Shown here: positions 17,020-26,200 of the stretch, piece after piece
Numbering within the stretch: position 1 is the first letter of the stretch
Layout of the letters: each line of letters opens with the position of its first letter
Assembly (NCBI GenBank): GCA_947252755.1
Contig: CAMXWV010000008.1
Span: 1-64,000 of the forward strand
DNA length: 64,000 nt
Source of the DNA: an uncultured Dermabacter sp.
GTDB lineage: Bacteria; Actinomycetota; Actinomycetes; Actinomycetales; Dermabacteraceae
Reading direction: 5' to 3'
The notes under the pieces: model-generated
What the model saw: the letters and a program-made list of their open reading frames with translations, nothing else
What the model was told of the DNA's origin: nothing
The model's database searches: none
Made by a program: the position numbers and the translations under genes

Positions 17020-17388
17020 TCACCCTCCCTGGTGACCGTGCTTCTCAAAGTACGTGAAATCGCCGCTCTCGGCAGAGGAGATCGCTTCCCGCTGGAAGTT
17101 CGCACTCATATCCTGCTGACCCATCTGGTAGGCCCGGGTGGCATTGCCTACGCCCATCATTCCGGCTGCAATGCTGTTCATGATCAGCGATACCTCAGCC
17201 TCATGATCTTTGATGATGTCCATGAGCGCCTGTGGGACAGCTGCGGTGATTCCGCCGCCCCATTCCAGGCCGTTGAAGCAGGACTCCATCGACTCCTCAC
17301 TCAGCGCCGTGTTCAGCGCCTCAAAATCGTCAGGAACCTTGTCCAGAACGCCTTTCACCCCGGTAGGGTTGATCCTCCACGCCGTCAT
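17020..17388 (-). CDS. DUF6507-like T7SS-associated protein
   Basis: A 122-residue helical protein starting MTAWRINPTGVKGVLDKV, with the N-terminal pattern (M-T-x-W-x-I-x-P-x-G-V) of small actinobacterial proteins I recognise as DUF6507. A predicted helical hairpin spans the rest (ITAAVPQALMDIIKDHE and NATRAYQMGQQDM). The ATG at 17388 has AGAGG seven bases upstream, better than an ORF extension to 17406. It overlaps the start region of toxin 2, so it may be its secretion partner or chaperone, like WXG-type accompanying proteins. That role is inferred from position only. Confidence 0.6.
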   Translation of the reverse strand: MTAWRINPTGVKGVLDKVPDDFEALNTALSEESMESCFNGLEWGGGITAAVPQALMDIIKDHEAEVSLIMNSIAAGMMGVGNATRAYQMGQQDMSANFQREAISSAESGDFTYFEKHGHQGG

Positions 17389-17489
17389 GGTTGGTCCTCT
17401 CTCCACCCGATACCGGGCGTATTTTCCGCACCAGCCCGCTGGGCTGGATGGGCAGCAGTGTGGTGTTGTGATTCAGGACTGTGTCGATG

Positions 17490-17837
17490 TCACAGCCGCT
17501 CGGTCAGGGTGCCGCCGATGGCCTGAGCCATCGTGGCTGCAATAGTCCGGCCCTGCGTTTCGGTGCGTGGAAACAACAGCAGGTCCGTCCAGTACATACC
17601 CGTCAGGCATGCGTGTTCGTCATCGAGCGCAAGCAGGGCACGCACATCCTCATCCGCTTCGATCCGCCGGCTCTGCCCGGTGGTCAGCAGAACCGCACCG
17701 CTCTCATCCATGACGGTCAGCAGGCCCGGCGCCTCAAACTGGAGGGCTCTGCCCCCGCCAACCAGGTGCCGAATCTGCATCAGGGAGTCCTCCTGGTGCA
17801 GCGGAACTGTGGAGATCAGCGCACATTCACGAGACAC
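17490..17837 (-). CDS. Small T7SS-locus protein of unknown function
   Basis: I cannot assign this 115-residue protein to a family. It is soluble, with a strand-rich middle (ALQFEAPGLLTVMDESG, VLLTTGQSRRIEAD) and no signal peptide or membrane segment. The likely start is a GTG at 17837, overlapping the end of the DUF6177-like gene by 11 bp, which places it in the same translationally coupled operon. An ATG further in (MQIRHLVGG) is an alternative. Its place between the secretion-associated gene and the effector block suggests an accessory role. Confidence 0.55.
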   Translation of the reverse strand: MSRECALISTVPLHQEDSLMQIRHLVGGGRALQFEAPGLLTVMDESGAVLLTTGQSRRIEADEDVRALLALDDEHACLTGMYWTDLLLFPRTETQGRTIAATMAQAIGGTLTERL

Positions 17838-18954
17838 GGAATCCGTCCTTCTCTCCTGTGTTCCGGCCAAGAGCAGCCGCAAGGCGCTCCATGTCCAGGT
17901 CATACGCAAACGCCGCGAGCTGGTTCCAGAGTGGATCCGGCCCGGTGAGCTGCAGGACAGCGCTCGGTGCCCTGGACATCCCCACCTGGGTGAGATCAAA
18001 CCGCGTGGCAAGACCCGCAAAATCCAGTCTCAGGTCCCGCACTGCACGCGGTCCGATCAGCAGCGCCAGCGGCTGATCCAACGGCCGGGCACGCGCCCCC
18101 TGACCGAACCCGGTAGCAGACGGGTCCACCTCAACCAGGGACACCATCGCCACATTCGGGCGGAAGCCGTTCACCAGTCCGGTGAGGCAGGCAGCGATCC
18201 GTTCACGAACGGACGCCGTCACCCTGCCCGGCACGGTGTCATCAACCTCTCCGGCCTCCAGCGCAACGAGTGCCCGCGAATGCTCCAGCAGACCCTTACG
18301 AGTCCGCGCCACCCGCGTGCTAGCCATCGAGCCACGCTCACCATGGATGAGGTAGCTCTGAGTAAGCGGCATGGACATCCGCATCTCAAGGCTCATCAGC
18401 GCGGGATCCCATGCCATCAGCACCGGCTCCTGCTGACCCCATCGCCGCGGAACGTCCGCCCCAAGCTCAGTGAACACGTGCTCAACCAGGCCGCCGATCA
18501 CCGTCTCTTCAGCAGCCCGCTCCCTGGCATACACGTCCACCATCAGCGCATAGTGCGCCCCGGCCGGTTCAGTCGCCACCGGTTCCGCGAGCGCTGGATC
18601 AGGCCGGCGGGCCTCGCCTTCGCCGCGGAATGCCGGAAGCCGTTCCTGGCTCGTGTCCACGTCCCCGAACAGGTCGTCCACTGTGGCAACGCGGTACCCG
18701 CTGAGGGCGTTGAAGAGTGAGCCGTCAGCGCGGCGAACCGCCCAGGCACCGCGCGCTTCGCGCAGTGCCTCGCTCACATGCCAGCTCAGCAGCGCGTCCT
18801 CCCGGGTGACGAGGACGGGCCGCAGGCTGGATTCGAGCGCGTCGCGGATCAGCGTGGAGATGGTGCCGGTGAGAGCAACCTGCTGAAGGCTGGACTCGTG
18901 CAGCAGCCAACCGGGTGCCCACGAGTCCGCAACGGGGTGCAGCTCGGTGGGCAT
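17827..18954 (-). CDS. T7SS-associated protein, DUF6177-like
   Basis: A 375-residue soluble protein whose layout (N-terminal SSLQQVALTGTISTLI, middle GAWAVRRADGSLFNALSG, long C-terminal mixed part) matches the DUF6177 proteins found in actinobacterial type VII clusters. No membrane segments or signal peptide. Its ATG overlaps the stop of the WXG100 gene (TGATG), giving translational coupling. It may be a cytosolic substrate-handling factor comparable in role to EspG, which is an analogy and not a demonstrated homology. Confidence 0.6.
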   Translation of the reverse strand: MPTELHPVADSWAPGWLLHESSLQQVALTGTISTLIRDALESSLRPVLVTREDALLSWHVSEALREARGAWAVRRADGSLFNALSGYRVATVDDLFGDVDTSQERLPAFRGEGEARRPDPALAEPVATEPAGAHYALMVDVYARERAAEETVIGGLVEHVFTELGADVPRRWGQQEPVLMAWDPALMSLEMRMSMPLTQSYLIHGERGSMASTRVARTRKGLLEHSRALVALEAGEVDDTVPGRVTASVRERIAACLTGLVNGFRPNVAMVSLVEVDPSATGFGQGARARPLDQPLALLIGPRAVRDLRLDFAGLATRFDLTQVGMSRAPSAVLQLTGPDPLWNQLAAFAYDLDMERLAAALGRNTGEKDGFRVS

Positions 18955-19262
18955 CAGCCTGGGATGGCGCTGCGGGCCGAGCTGAGGGCGCGGTGGGCCA
19001 CATCGTCGTTGTCCGCAAGGGATGCACGGATCTTGGCGATCACATCGCGCACCTGCCGGCCGGCGTCATTCCACTGGCGCTCCAGCTGGGCGTACTCGTC
19101 GGACACGCCGTCCGCCTGGTACTCGGCCATCGCTGCCTTCACGTCCGCGTCGCGGCGCTCCAGCAGGCTCTCCACCTGCGAGGCCACGGTCTCAAAGTTG
19201 CTCTGCGCGGCCTGCGAGCTGGAGATGTTGTAGTCGTTGCGATCGATCATGTTCGTGTTCAT
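18954..19262 (-). CDS. WXG100-family (EsxA/EsxB-like) protein, W-N-D variant
   Basis: A 102-residue helical-hairpin protein: helix 1 about residues 18-50, a turn at R-Q-W-N-D-A-G, helix 2 to about residue 92. The tryptophan of the WXG turn is kept, but the glycine position is Asp. It lies 34 bp behind a second protein of the same size class, the usual arrangement for an obligate Esx heterodimer exported by EccC. It starts the chain of overlapping genes that ends with toxin 2. Confidence 0.7.
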   Translation of the reverse strand: MNTNMIDRNDYNISSSQAAQSNFETVASQVESLLERRDADVKAAMAEYQADGVSDEYAQLERQWNDAGRQVRDVIAKIRASLADNDDVAHRALSSARSAIPG

Positions 19263-19296
19263 TGTGTCTCCTCAGATCACTGTGCCAGCGGGCCGA

Positions 19297-19650
19297 TCAG
19301 GCCTGCCCGCCGATACGGCTCAAGAACGCTTCGTCGGAAAAATCAGCGGCGCCTTCGGCCGACTGGTGCGTGGCTGCGCCCTCTTCAGCGGCGGTGCGGA
19401 ACGCGGTGTCCTGGCCCTGGATCGAGGTGACGATCCCGTTGAGCGCATTGTTCAGCGCCACCGCGATGTCATCCACGCGCGCATGAAAGTTATTGAATGA
19501 CGCCTTCGCAGGGCCGTTGAACACACCGGTCAGCGGCTCAGCGGCATCGGCGAGTGCTCGCACCTGCGATCCAAGATCCTCGCTCTCGGTGGTTGTTCGC
19601 TGACCGAGTCGGGAGAGGACATCGGCCTCCATGGAGAACTTTGTAGCCAT
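19297..19650 (-). CDS. WXG100-family (Esx-like) protein, F-N-G variant
   Basis: A 117-residue helical-hairpin protein, first gene of the minus-strand T7SS operon. The turn reads V-F-N-G-P-A, with Phe in place of Trp and the glycine kept, followed by a second helix with NNFHARVDDIAVALNNAL. Two adjacent ATGs are possible; AAAGGA fits the second one at 19650 (MATKFSMEAD) best. It probably pairs with the next gene product. Confidence 0.7.
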   Translation of the reverse strand: MATKFSMEADVLSRLGQRTTTESEDLGSQVRALADAAEPLTGVFNGPAKASFNNFHARVDDIAVALNNALNGIVTSIQGQDTAFRTAAEEGAATHQSAEGAADFSDEAFLSRIGGQA

Positions 19651-19670
19651 CATCGTCCTTTCAACAGTGT

Positions 19671-19699
19671 TTGTCCGATCACAACGTGTTGTCCGGTCA
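19671..19699. promoter_or_regulatory. Direct repeat upstream of the WXG100 operon
   Basis: TTGTCCGATCA (19671-19681) and TTGTCCGGTCA (19689-19699) are repeated 18 bp apart, about 20 bp upstream of the first WXG100 start, in the divergent region between the two T7SS operons. The spacing suggests a binding site for a regulator occupying one DNA face, but no promoter elements could be fixed. The rest of 19700-19920 shows nothing clear. Confidence 0.4.
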
Positions 19700-19920
19700 T
19701 CACCGTGCCACACATCGCGGCGTCATTCCAACAGGATGGACACCTGTGCCCACGGACTGAGAACACTGAACGAACGGTAGGGAAGATAGTGGTCTCTCAG
19801 CCCTGTTCACTCGCTTCGCGGGGCGTGCTGACTGGGTTAGCATGTGCCCGTCAGCTTGAGCCTGCGCTCCTTTCGGTTCCAGCCGCAGGAGCCTGCTCTG
19901 TGTGCACCGGAAAGCGAAAC

Positions 19921-20706
19921 ATGCTCAGAACACCACCGGAGTCGGCGCTGCGGGCGGGAGAACGCCCCGCCCGTCCCCAGGCGATAGCGCTGTCAGCCGC
20001 GCTGGACAGCGCAGTGTGCTGTGCCCCGTTGGTCATCGCTGGCATCATCGCCGCAGCAAGTTCGCTGAGCACCGCCCGGGTTCTGCTTGCTGGTGTGGCA
20101 GCATCCCTGGCCGCGGTGTGTGTTCTGGTTGCTGTTCGGGCTCGCACCGGCTCAAGTCCGGGGCACGCGGCATTCGGGCTTCGCACAACCGCCTCCACCA
20201 CCGGTCTGCCTGCCTGGCCGTTCCTGACATTGGGCAGCCGCGTGACACTGGACCGCCGGGGCGGACTGGATCCGCTTCGCCTGGTTCCGCGCGCACCCAG
20301 GCAGGCTCAGCCAGTCCAACGGGCGAATGCTCCTCGCCGCCGCCGGCTTCTGCTTCAGCTGCATCTGGATGACGGCTCGGCACTTCCCATTCCGGGTGCG
20401 GTTGCGATCGGGCGGGATGCCCGGGCCCTCACGGCGATACCGCAGGTGCAGCCGCTGGCGATCCTGGACTTCGGGCATACGCTCGACGCGGTCCACGCTG
20501 TGATCGAACCGGCAGCCACCGGGGTTCGGCTGCATGCGCTGTCCCAGCAGCACCCCACTCAGTTTGCAGTGGGCGATCAGGTGCATCGGTTGGAGCCCGG
20601 TCATGCGGTGGACGTGCCGCTGACCGCCCCGTTCTGGCTGGGGGATCGCCGTTTTGCCGTGCATGAGATCATTCCCACCAGGCAAGGATGGGCGGTAGCG
20701 CGATGA
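19921..20706 (+). CDS. RDD-like membrane protein with degenerate FHA-like C-terminus, T7SS locus
   Basis: A 261-residue protein. Two hydrophobic segments in the first ~75 residues are followed by G-S-S-P-G-H-A-A-F-G-L-R, which resembles the RDD-family G-(Q/K)-T-x-G-K-x-x-x-G-L-R motif. The C-terminal half (from RLLLQLHLDDGSALPIPG ... AIGRD) has the strand pattern and G-R-D of an FHA domain without the usual S/H phosphothreonine contacts. I use the ATG at 19921, preceded by GGAAAG; longer forms lack support. It is the first gene of the plus-strand T7SS operon, and its stop overlaps the next start (ATGA). Possibly a scaffold for the secretion channel. Confidence 0.55.
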   Translation: MLRTPPESALRAGERPARPQAIALSAALDSAVCCAPLVIAGIIAAASSLSTARVLLAGVAASLAAVCVLVAVRARTGSSPGHAAFGLRTTASTTGLPAWPFLTLGSRVTLDRRGGLDPLRLVPRAPRQAQPVQRANAPRRRRLLLQLHLDDGSALPIPGAVAIGRDARALTAIPQVQPLAILDFGHTLDAVHAVIEPAATGVRLHALSQQHPTQFAVGDQVHRLEPGHAVDVPLTAPFWLGDRRFAVHEIIPTRQGWAVAR

Positions 20707-21209
20707 TCGATCCTGATCGCACTCTCATCGAATCCACCCGCACCCGCCGGGCCCGGATGCTCGCGGCCTTCCTGCACGGCTCGCTCTCTTCTCGCCGAGC
20801 GGTCAACACCAACCTGAAGCGGGTGCTCGGGTCCATTGTGCTGGCCGCGGTGATCTCGGTGGCCTGTTTGGGAACCGGGTTTGTTCTGGGCCACCTGGAG
20901 AAGCAGCGCAATGAGAAGGCGGTGGAAGCGTTCCGCGCCGCCAGCCAGGCGAATCCGATCCCGGCCACTCCTCCCTATGAGGAGGATGAGGAGACGGGCC
21001 TGCTGAGGCATATGCATACCGGGGTGTATATCGATCCGCGCACCGGTTTCGAAGTGGATCCGGACACGATGCTTGCCACGGACCCGCAGGGCCGGCTCAT
21101 CGATACGCGCACCGGGTGGATCTTTGATCCGCACACCGGCTACTACACTGATCCGGCCAGCGGCGTCACGGTTGACCCGAGCACTCTCACCGTTGTGAAG
21201 GAGCCCTGA
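20703..21209 (+). CDS. Single-pass membrane protein with OCRE-like T-G-x-Y-x-D-P repeats
   Basis: A 168-residue protein with one membrane helix around residues 43-64 (SIVLAAVISVACLGTGFVL). The ~70-residue C-terminal part consists of short repeats: THTGVYIDPRTG-like, FEVDPDT, LATDPQG, LIDTRTG, WIFDPHTG, YYTDPASG, VTVDPST. The aromatic-x-D-P-x-T-G rhythm resembles the eukaryotic OCRE octamer repeat. It overlaps the previous stop by ATGA and ends exactly where eccD begins. In position it could stand in for the single-pass EccB, but no homology to EccB is visible. Confidence 0.6.
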   Translation: MIDPDRTLIESTRTRRARMLAAFLHGSLSSRRAVNTNLKRVLGSIVLAAVISVACLGTGFVLGHLEKQRNEKAVEAFRAASQANPIPATPPYEEDEETGLLRHMHTGVYIDPRTGFEVDPDTMLATDPQGRLIDTRTGWIFDPHTGYYTDPASGVTVDPSTLTVVKEP

Positions 21210-22529
21210 GTGGCATTCATCCGAGTTTCGCTTTTCACTGGGCAGCGTTCCGCGGATCTGGTGCTGCCGGATGACGTTCCGCTGGGGGCGTTGCTTCCCC
21301 AGATGCTCGAGCTGCTTGGTGACCGCTCACCCGGTGGAACGGAGATCGCGCTGGTCACAGCGATGGGGCGCACTCTGGATCTGAATCGTTCACTGGCTGA
21401 TCTTGCGGTGACCCCGGGATCGATGCTTCGCGTGGCAGCGCAGGATGAGCGCCCCGTTGAACCACAGGTTGCGGATGTGACTGACACGCTCGGCACTGTG
21501 CGCGGGGCGCGGTCCGACACCTGGGGTTCGCGCTCCACGATTGCGGCGCTCGCTGTTCTTGCGGGGGTGGGGGTGGCCACGGCCAGCCACCTCATCTTCT
21601 CCCATCGGGTGGCGCTGCCGGCCGGTGAGCCGCTGCCCATGGTGCTTCTTATCAGTGCGGTGCTGACCGCGGTTGCCGTTTTCGCTGCCCGCAAAGAACT
21701 GACCGCGCTGTCCCTGGTGCTTGCCGCAATCGCCATCGGGGCCGCCGCCCCAGCGGTCCCCACCGTTTCGCTCGCTTTGGGCCAATGGGGTGCCTGGCTG
21801 TTGGGAGCGGTTCTGGTCTGGACGGTGGTCGGCGTTGTGATCGGGGTGGGTATGCAGCGAACCCCGGTTGGCGCTGCCGCGGCGCTCGGCGTACTCACCG
21901 CTGGCGGGCTGCTGGCCGCGTCGGAAGCCTGGGGCGGGCTGAGGGTGTACGCGCTGGCTGCGGTGATCGGGGCGGTTCTGCTCGGTGTGATTCCGGGGGC
22001 GGCGCTCGCGATCAGCGGTCTGACTCGCTTCGATGATCTGGTGATCGGCGGGAACGCGCCGAAACGACCGCTGGTCGTCACCGCGGTGTCCGACGCGTTC
22101 GCCTCACTGACCTGGTGCGTTGCAGCGGTTGCGCTGCCGTTCAGCGCTGCGATCAGCATGCTGCTGCGCTCATCCTCCCCGTGGCCGTGCACTGTGGCGG
22201 TGGCCGCTGCTGCTGTCATGCTGCTGCGGGCCCGGCTGCTTCCGCTGGTGTTTCAGCGGAGCATTCTGATCGCTGCGGCGCTGCTTCCGCTCATCCTCGC
22301 TGCGATCAGCGTGGACCGCACTGATTCGGCCACGTCATGGGTGTTCGCGGTGGCGCTGGGGGTTGCGGCGGTATGTGTTGCTGCCGCTGTGGCGCCGCCG
22401 AGCCCGGTGCGGGCGGCTCAGCTGCGCCGATACGCCGGCACTGCGGAGTTCCTGGCTGTTTTGGTGCTGATTCCGGCGCTGCTCGGCACTTGGGGTGTGT
22501 TCACTGACCTGCTGGGCGTGTTCCGATGA
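21210..22529 (+). CDS. eccD: Type VII secretion integral membrane protein EccD
   Basis: A 439-residue protein with the EccD layout: an N-terminal ubiquitin-like (YukD-type) domain in residues ~1-80 (FIRVSLFTGQRSADLVLP, LDLNRSLADLAVTPG), then about eleven hydrophobic segments from residue ~108 to the end. EccD lines the membrane channel of ESX systems. GTG start directly after the previous stop; its own stop overlaps the next ATG. Confidence 0.85.
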   Translation: MAFIRVSLFTGQRSADLVLPDDVPLGALLPQMLELLGDRSPGGTEIALVTAMGRTLDLNRSLADLAVTPGSMLRVAAQDERPVEPQVADVTDTLGTVRGARSDTWGSRSTIAALAVLAGVGVATASHLIFSHRVALPAGEPLPMVLLISAVLTAVAVFAARKELTALSLVLAAIAIGAAAPAVPTVSLALGQWGAWLLGAVLVWTVVGVVIGVGMQRTPVGAAAALGVLTAGGLLAASEAWGGLRVYALAAVIGAVLLGVIPGAALAISGLTRFDDLVIGGNAPKRPLVVTAVSDAFASLTWCVAAVALPFSAAISMLLRSSSPWPCTVAVAAAAVMLLRARLLPLVFQRSILIAAALLPLILAAISVDRTDSATSWVFAVALGVAAVCVAAAVAPPSPVRAAQLRRYAGTAEFLAVLVLIPALLGTWGVFTDLLGVFR

Positions 22530-23239
22530 GCCGCCTCAGCACCCTGGTTCGTGCGTCATCCGGGCGTGGCGGGCAGGTTCTGCGGGCACTGCACGCTGAT
22601 ATGACCGCTGCGCTTCCGATCCGCCGGCGGATCGGCGTGGCCGCGCTCTCGCCCGGGATGGGCACCTCCACGGCGGCGGTGGAGATCGCGTCGATGATCA
22701 CTGCTGTTCGCGGGCATCGGGTGCTGCTGGTGCAGGCTGGGGTGACGGCGACGGCGCCTCCGGTTCCGCCTGACGCTGCTGATGTGGTTCACCATGTGGT
22801 TCCGGGACAGTCGCACGCTGTTGGTGTGGACATGTGGTGGGGTCACGCAAGCGCGGCCATCCAGCAGAATGAGCTGACGGTGACTGACTGGGGGCATCGA
22901 GACCACCACGAGCTGGTCAGCATTGCGCACGGCGGTCACGCTCTGTGTTTGGTGGCTGCGGCGCAGCGCGACGCAATCCAGCAGGCACTTGACATGGCGG
23001 CTGCTCTGCACGCTCACACACCGGTATGCCTGCTCGCTGTGGACGCATCCGGGGAGAAGATCCCCGCTGTGTCCACGGTTCTGCGGAATCTGCCGTTCAC
23101 TGCTGGTCAGCTGCGGTTCGATGCGCGCAGAGCACCGGGCGCGCCGTGTCCGCGGCCGCGGCGACGGGGAGATTCTGAGTCCCTGCTGAGGGTGTGTGCG
23201 TCATTGGTGACAGCGGCAGGGAGCTCTGGTTCTCGATGA
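22526..23239 (+). CDS. MinD/ParA-like ATPase-fold protein of the T7SS locus
   Basis: A 237-residue protein resembling the MinD/ParA-like proteins of ESX clusters (EspI type). The expected deviant Walker A site reads L-S-P-G-M-G-T-S-T-A-A, keeping the glycines and Thr/Ser but lacking both lysines, so nucleotide hydrolysis is doubtful. HRVLLVQAGV occupies the place of the second strand. It is held between eccD and eccC by ATGA overlaps on both sides. Assignment rests on fold-like pattern and context. Confidence 0.6.
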   Translation: MSRLSTLVRASSGRGGQVLRALHADMTAALPIRRRIGVAALSPGMGTSTAAVEIASMITAVRGHRVLLVQAGVTATAPPVPPDAADVVHHVVPGQSHAVGVDMWWGHASAAIQQNELTVTDWGHRDHHELVSIAHGGHALCLVAAAQRDAIQQALDMAAALHAHTPVCLLAVDASGEKIPAVSTVLRNLPFTAGQLRFDARRAPGAPCPRPRRRGDSESLLRVCASLVTAAGSSGSR

Positions 23240-26200
23240 GGCACACATCCCGCACCCCTCGTGTGAACGGTCGGCCCGATCGCGCTGATGACACCCTGCT
23301 GCGGATGCCGCCGGCCGCGTCACCCGAACCGAGCCAAGCTGAGCAGCCCACACAGCCGATTCGCACCGGGCAGCCCACACAGCCGATCCCAGCCAGGCAG
23401 TCTGCGCAGCCGGTTCAGCCCACGCAGCCACTTCGCACCGGGCAACCGGCTGACTCCAGCCCGCTGCCGGCTGCCGCTGATGCGCTCGGCTCACCCGAGG
23501 ATCCGCCGATCCCAGCCGCAGACAGCGCACTGTCCGATGTTGACGCAGAGCGCCTGTCCAATCGGCCCACCCGTGTGGTGCACCCGGTGCAGCCACCGGA
23601 TGAGCAGGTGCTGGCCCCGCCGCCTCCGCTGACCGAGGGAACCGGCGCCTCACCGCTGCAGATGCTTCTGCCGGTGGTGGGGGCGCTGACGTCCGTCACG
23701 ATGATGGTGGTGCTCAGACACGGCCAGCCGCTGTTTCTGATGCTGGCCGCGGTGATCTTCGTGGTGGCCGTGGTGGGAGGCGTGGGATTTGCGCTCTCCA
23801 GCCGCGGCAAAGCAGTGCGCGAGGCGCGCCTCAAACGCGAGCAGTACCTGGACTATCTTGAGCGCACCCGCGATGAGCTCACCACCCAGGCTTCCGAGGA
23901 CCGGGAAGCGCTCATCCGCCTGCACCCCAGCCCAACCGGCCTGATCACATTCGTGCGGGACCCCTCCCGCCTGTGGGAACGGCGCCGCTCAGACACGGAC
24001 CATCTGACGGCCCGGGTGGGCACCGGCAGCCGTGACTGGTTCCGCCTGCAGATCCCGCCGCCGGAATCACCGGTTGAGCCGCCTGACCCCGCCCTCCTCG
24101 TGGAAGCGGAACTGCTCACCAGCAGCCACAGTCAGCTCACCGCCGCGCCGGCAGTGGTGCCGCTGGATGAGGCTCACGTGGTGGCGATCATCGGACCGCG
24201 TGAGCGCACCACGAGTGTGGCGCGGGCACTGATCGCTCAGCTTGCCGCTCACCAGCTGCCGGAGGATCTCACGATCGCGGCCGCGTACCCGTATGAGCAT
24301 GCTGCCGACTGGGCGGGCCTGGACCTGTTCCCTCACGCTCAGTCCACGGAACTGTTCGATGGGCCGGTGGCCGCTCGAACCGTGGCCCCGGATATCGAAT
24401 CGCTCTCCGCGGTGCTGGGGCCGGAGCTCACTGCCCGGGCCCAAGAAGCCGGAAATGCGCGTCGGGCTGGAGCTCGCACCGGATCCCGGCCGCGCATTGT
24501 GGTGGTGGCGGATCAGCACGGGCGCACAGCAACCGCGCTGCCCACCCCGGATCCTGTTCTCACACCGGACGCACTCGGCGTGATCACCGTGCACCTGGTG
24601 GATGACCGCCTGCATGAGCCATCCAATGTGAACGTGCGGATCGACCTCTCGGATGAGCCGATGCTCACGCTGAATGCCGGCACCCCGGATGCGCGCGCCC
24701 AGGAGTTCCAGCCGGATTCGATGCAGCCATGGCAGCTGCAGGCGCTGGCACGCCAGCTCGCCGCGCTTCGCACCGCCGCCACCGCAGCGTTCCTGCCGGA
24801 GGAGTCCTCAACGCTGATGACCGCGGCTGAACTGCTCGGCATCGACGCAACCGCACCCACCGATGTGGCCGAACTCTGGGCAGCCCGCACCCCCTCAGAG
24901 TTCCTGCGGGTGCCGTTCGGAACCGATGATGACGGCCAGAAGATCATGCTGGACATCAAGGAGAGCGCCCAGCAGGGAATGGGTCCGCACGGCATCTGCA
25001 TCGGCGCCACCGGCTCCGGCAAGTCCGAAATGCTCCGCACCCTGGTGCTGTCCCTGGCGCTGGCCCATTCGCCCGAAGACCTGTCCATGGTGCTGGTGGA
25101 CTATAAGGGCGGGGCGGCGTTCTCCCCGTTCGCTACGCTTCCGCACTGCGCGGGCCTGATCGACAACCTGGCCGACGACCCCCAGCTCACCGTGCGCGCC
25201 CGCTCCTCCCTGCACGGCGAAGTGGTTCGGCGCCAGCAGCTGCTGAAGGCAGCGGACTCCTCCCCGAACATCACCCACTATCGAGAGCTGCGCCGCACCC
25301 GACCGGATCTTCCGCCCATGCCGCACCTGTTCGTGGTGATCGACGAGTTCGCCGAACTGCTCACCGCCGAACGGGAGTTCGTGGACCTGTTCCTGCAGAT
25401 CGGCCGGATCGGCCGTTCCATCGGGGTGCACCTGCTGCTGTCCAGTCAGCGGCTGGAAGCCGGGCAGCTGCGCGGCCTCGACACGTACCTCTCCTACAAC
25501 CTGGCGCTGCGCACTTTCAGCGAATCCGAGTCGCAGATGGTGCTGGGAACCGGGGATGCCTTCCATCTGCCGCCGCTGCCCGGATACGGGTACCTCAAGG
25601 TGGACACCACCGTGTATCGGCGGTTTCGCGCTGGCTATGTGTCCGGCCCTCTTCCTCGCACCCAGCAGGTGCAGCAGCGCGATGATGGGCCGAGCGTGGC
25701 ACTGCTGCCGGTGTTCAACACGTTGAACAGTCAGCGCGGATCGTCTGACCCTTCGCCCAGCAGCGCCCCGGCGCTGGAGCGCCCGCAGGTGGGCACCACG
25801 TTCGTGGAGGAAATGGTTCGCCGGCTGCGAGGCCATGAGGGCGCGGTTGCGCCGATCTGGCTGCCGCCGCTGCCTGCTCAGCTGCCGCTCGGCACCCTGG
25901 TCAGCGCCAAGGAGCGGCGCGGCGGCCTGGCACCGGTGATCGGCCTCAAGGATGACCCGGTCAAACAGCAGCAGTCACAGTGGACCCTTGACCTGACCCG
26001 CTCTGGTGGGCACGCAGTCATCATCGGGGCCCCGCAGTCTGGCCGCACCACTGCGCTGCGCACCATTGCGGCCTCTCTCGCCCTCACCTACACCCCGAAA
26101 GAGGTGGGGATCTACGGACTTGATCTGACCGGTTCCGGGCTGCGCCGGCTGGAAGGATTCCCGCACGTGGGCGGGGTGGCCACCCGCGGCGATGAGGATC

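Noticed and set aside
17838..18020. Longer start for the small T7SS-locus protein (ATG at 18020)
   Set aside because: The added ~60 residues lie in another frame of the DUF6177-like gene and look non-coding; a GTG at the gene overlap is more plausible.
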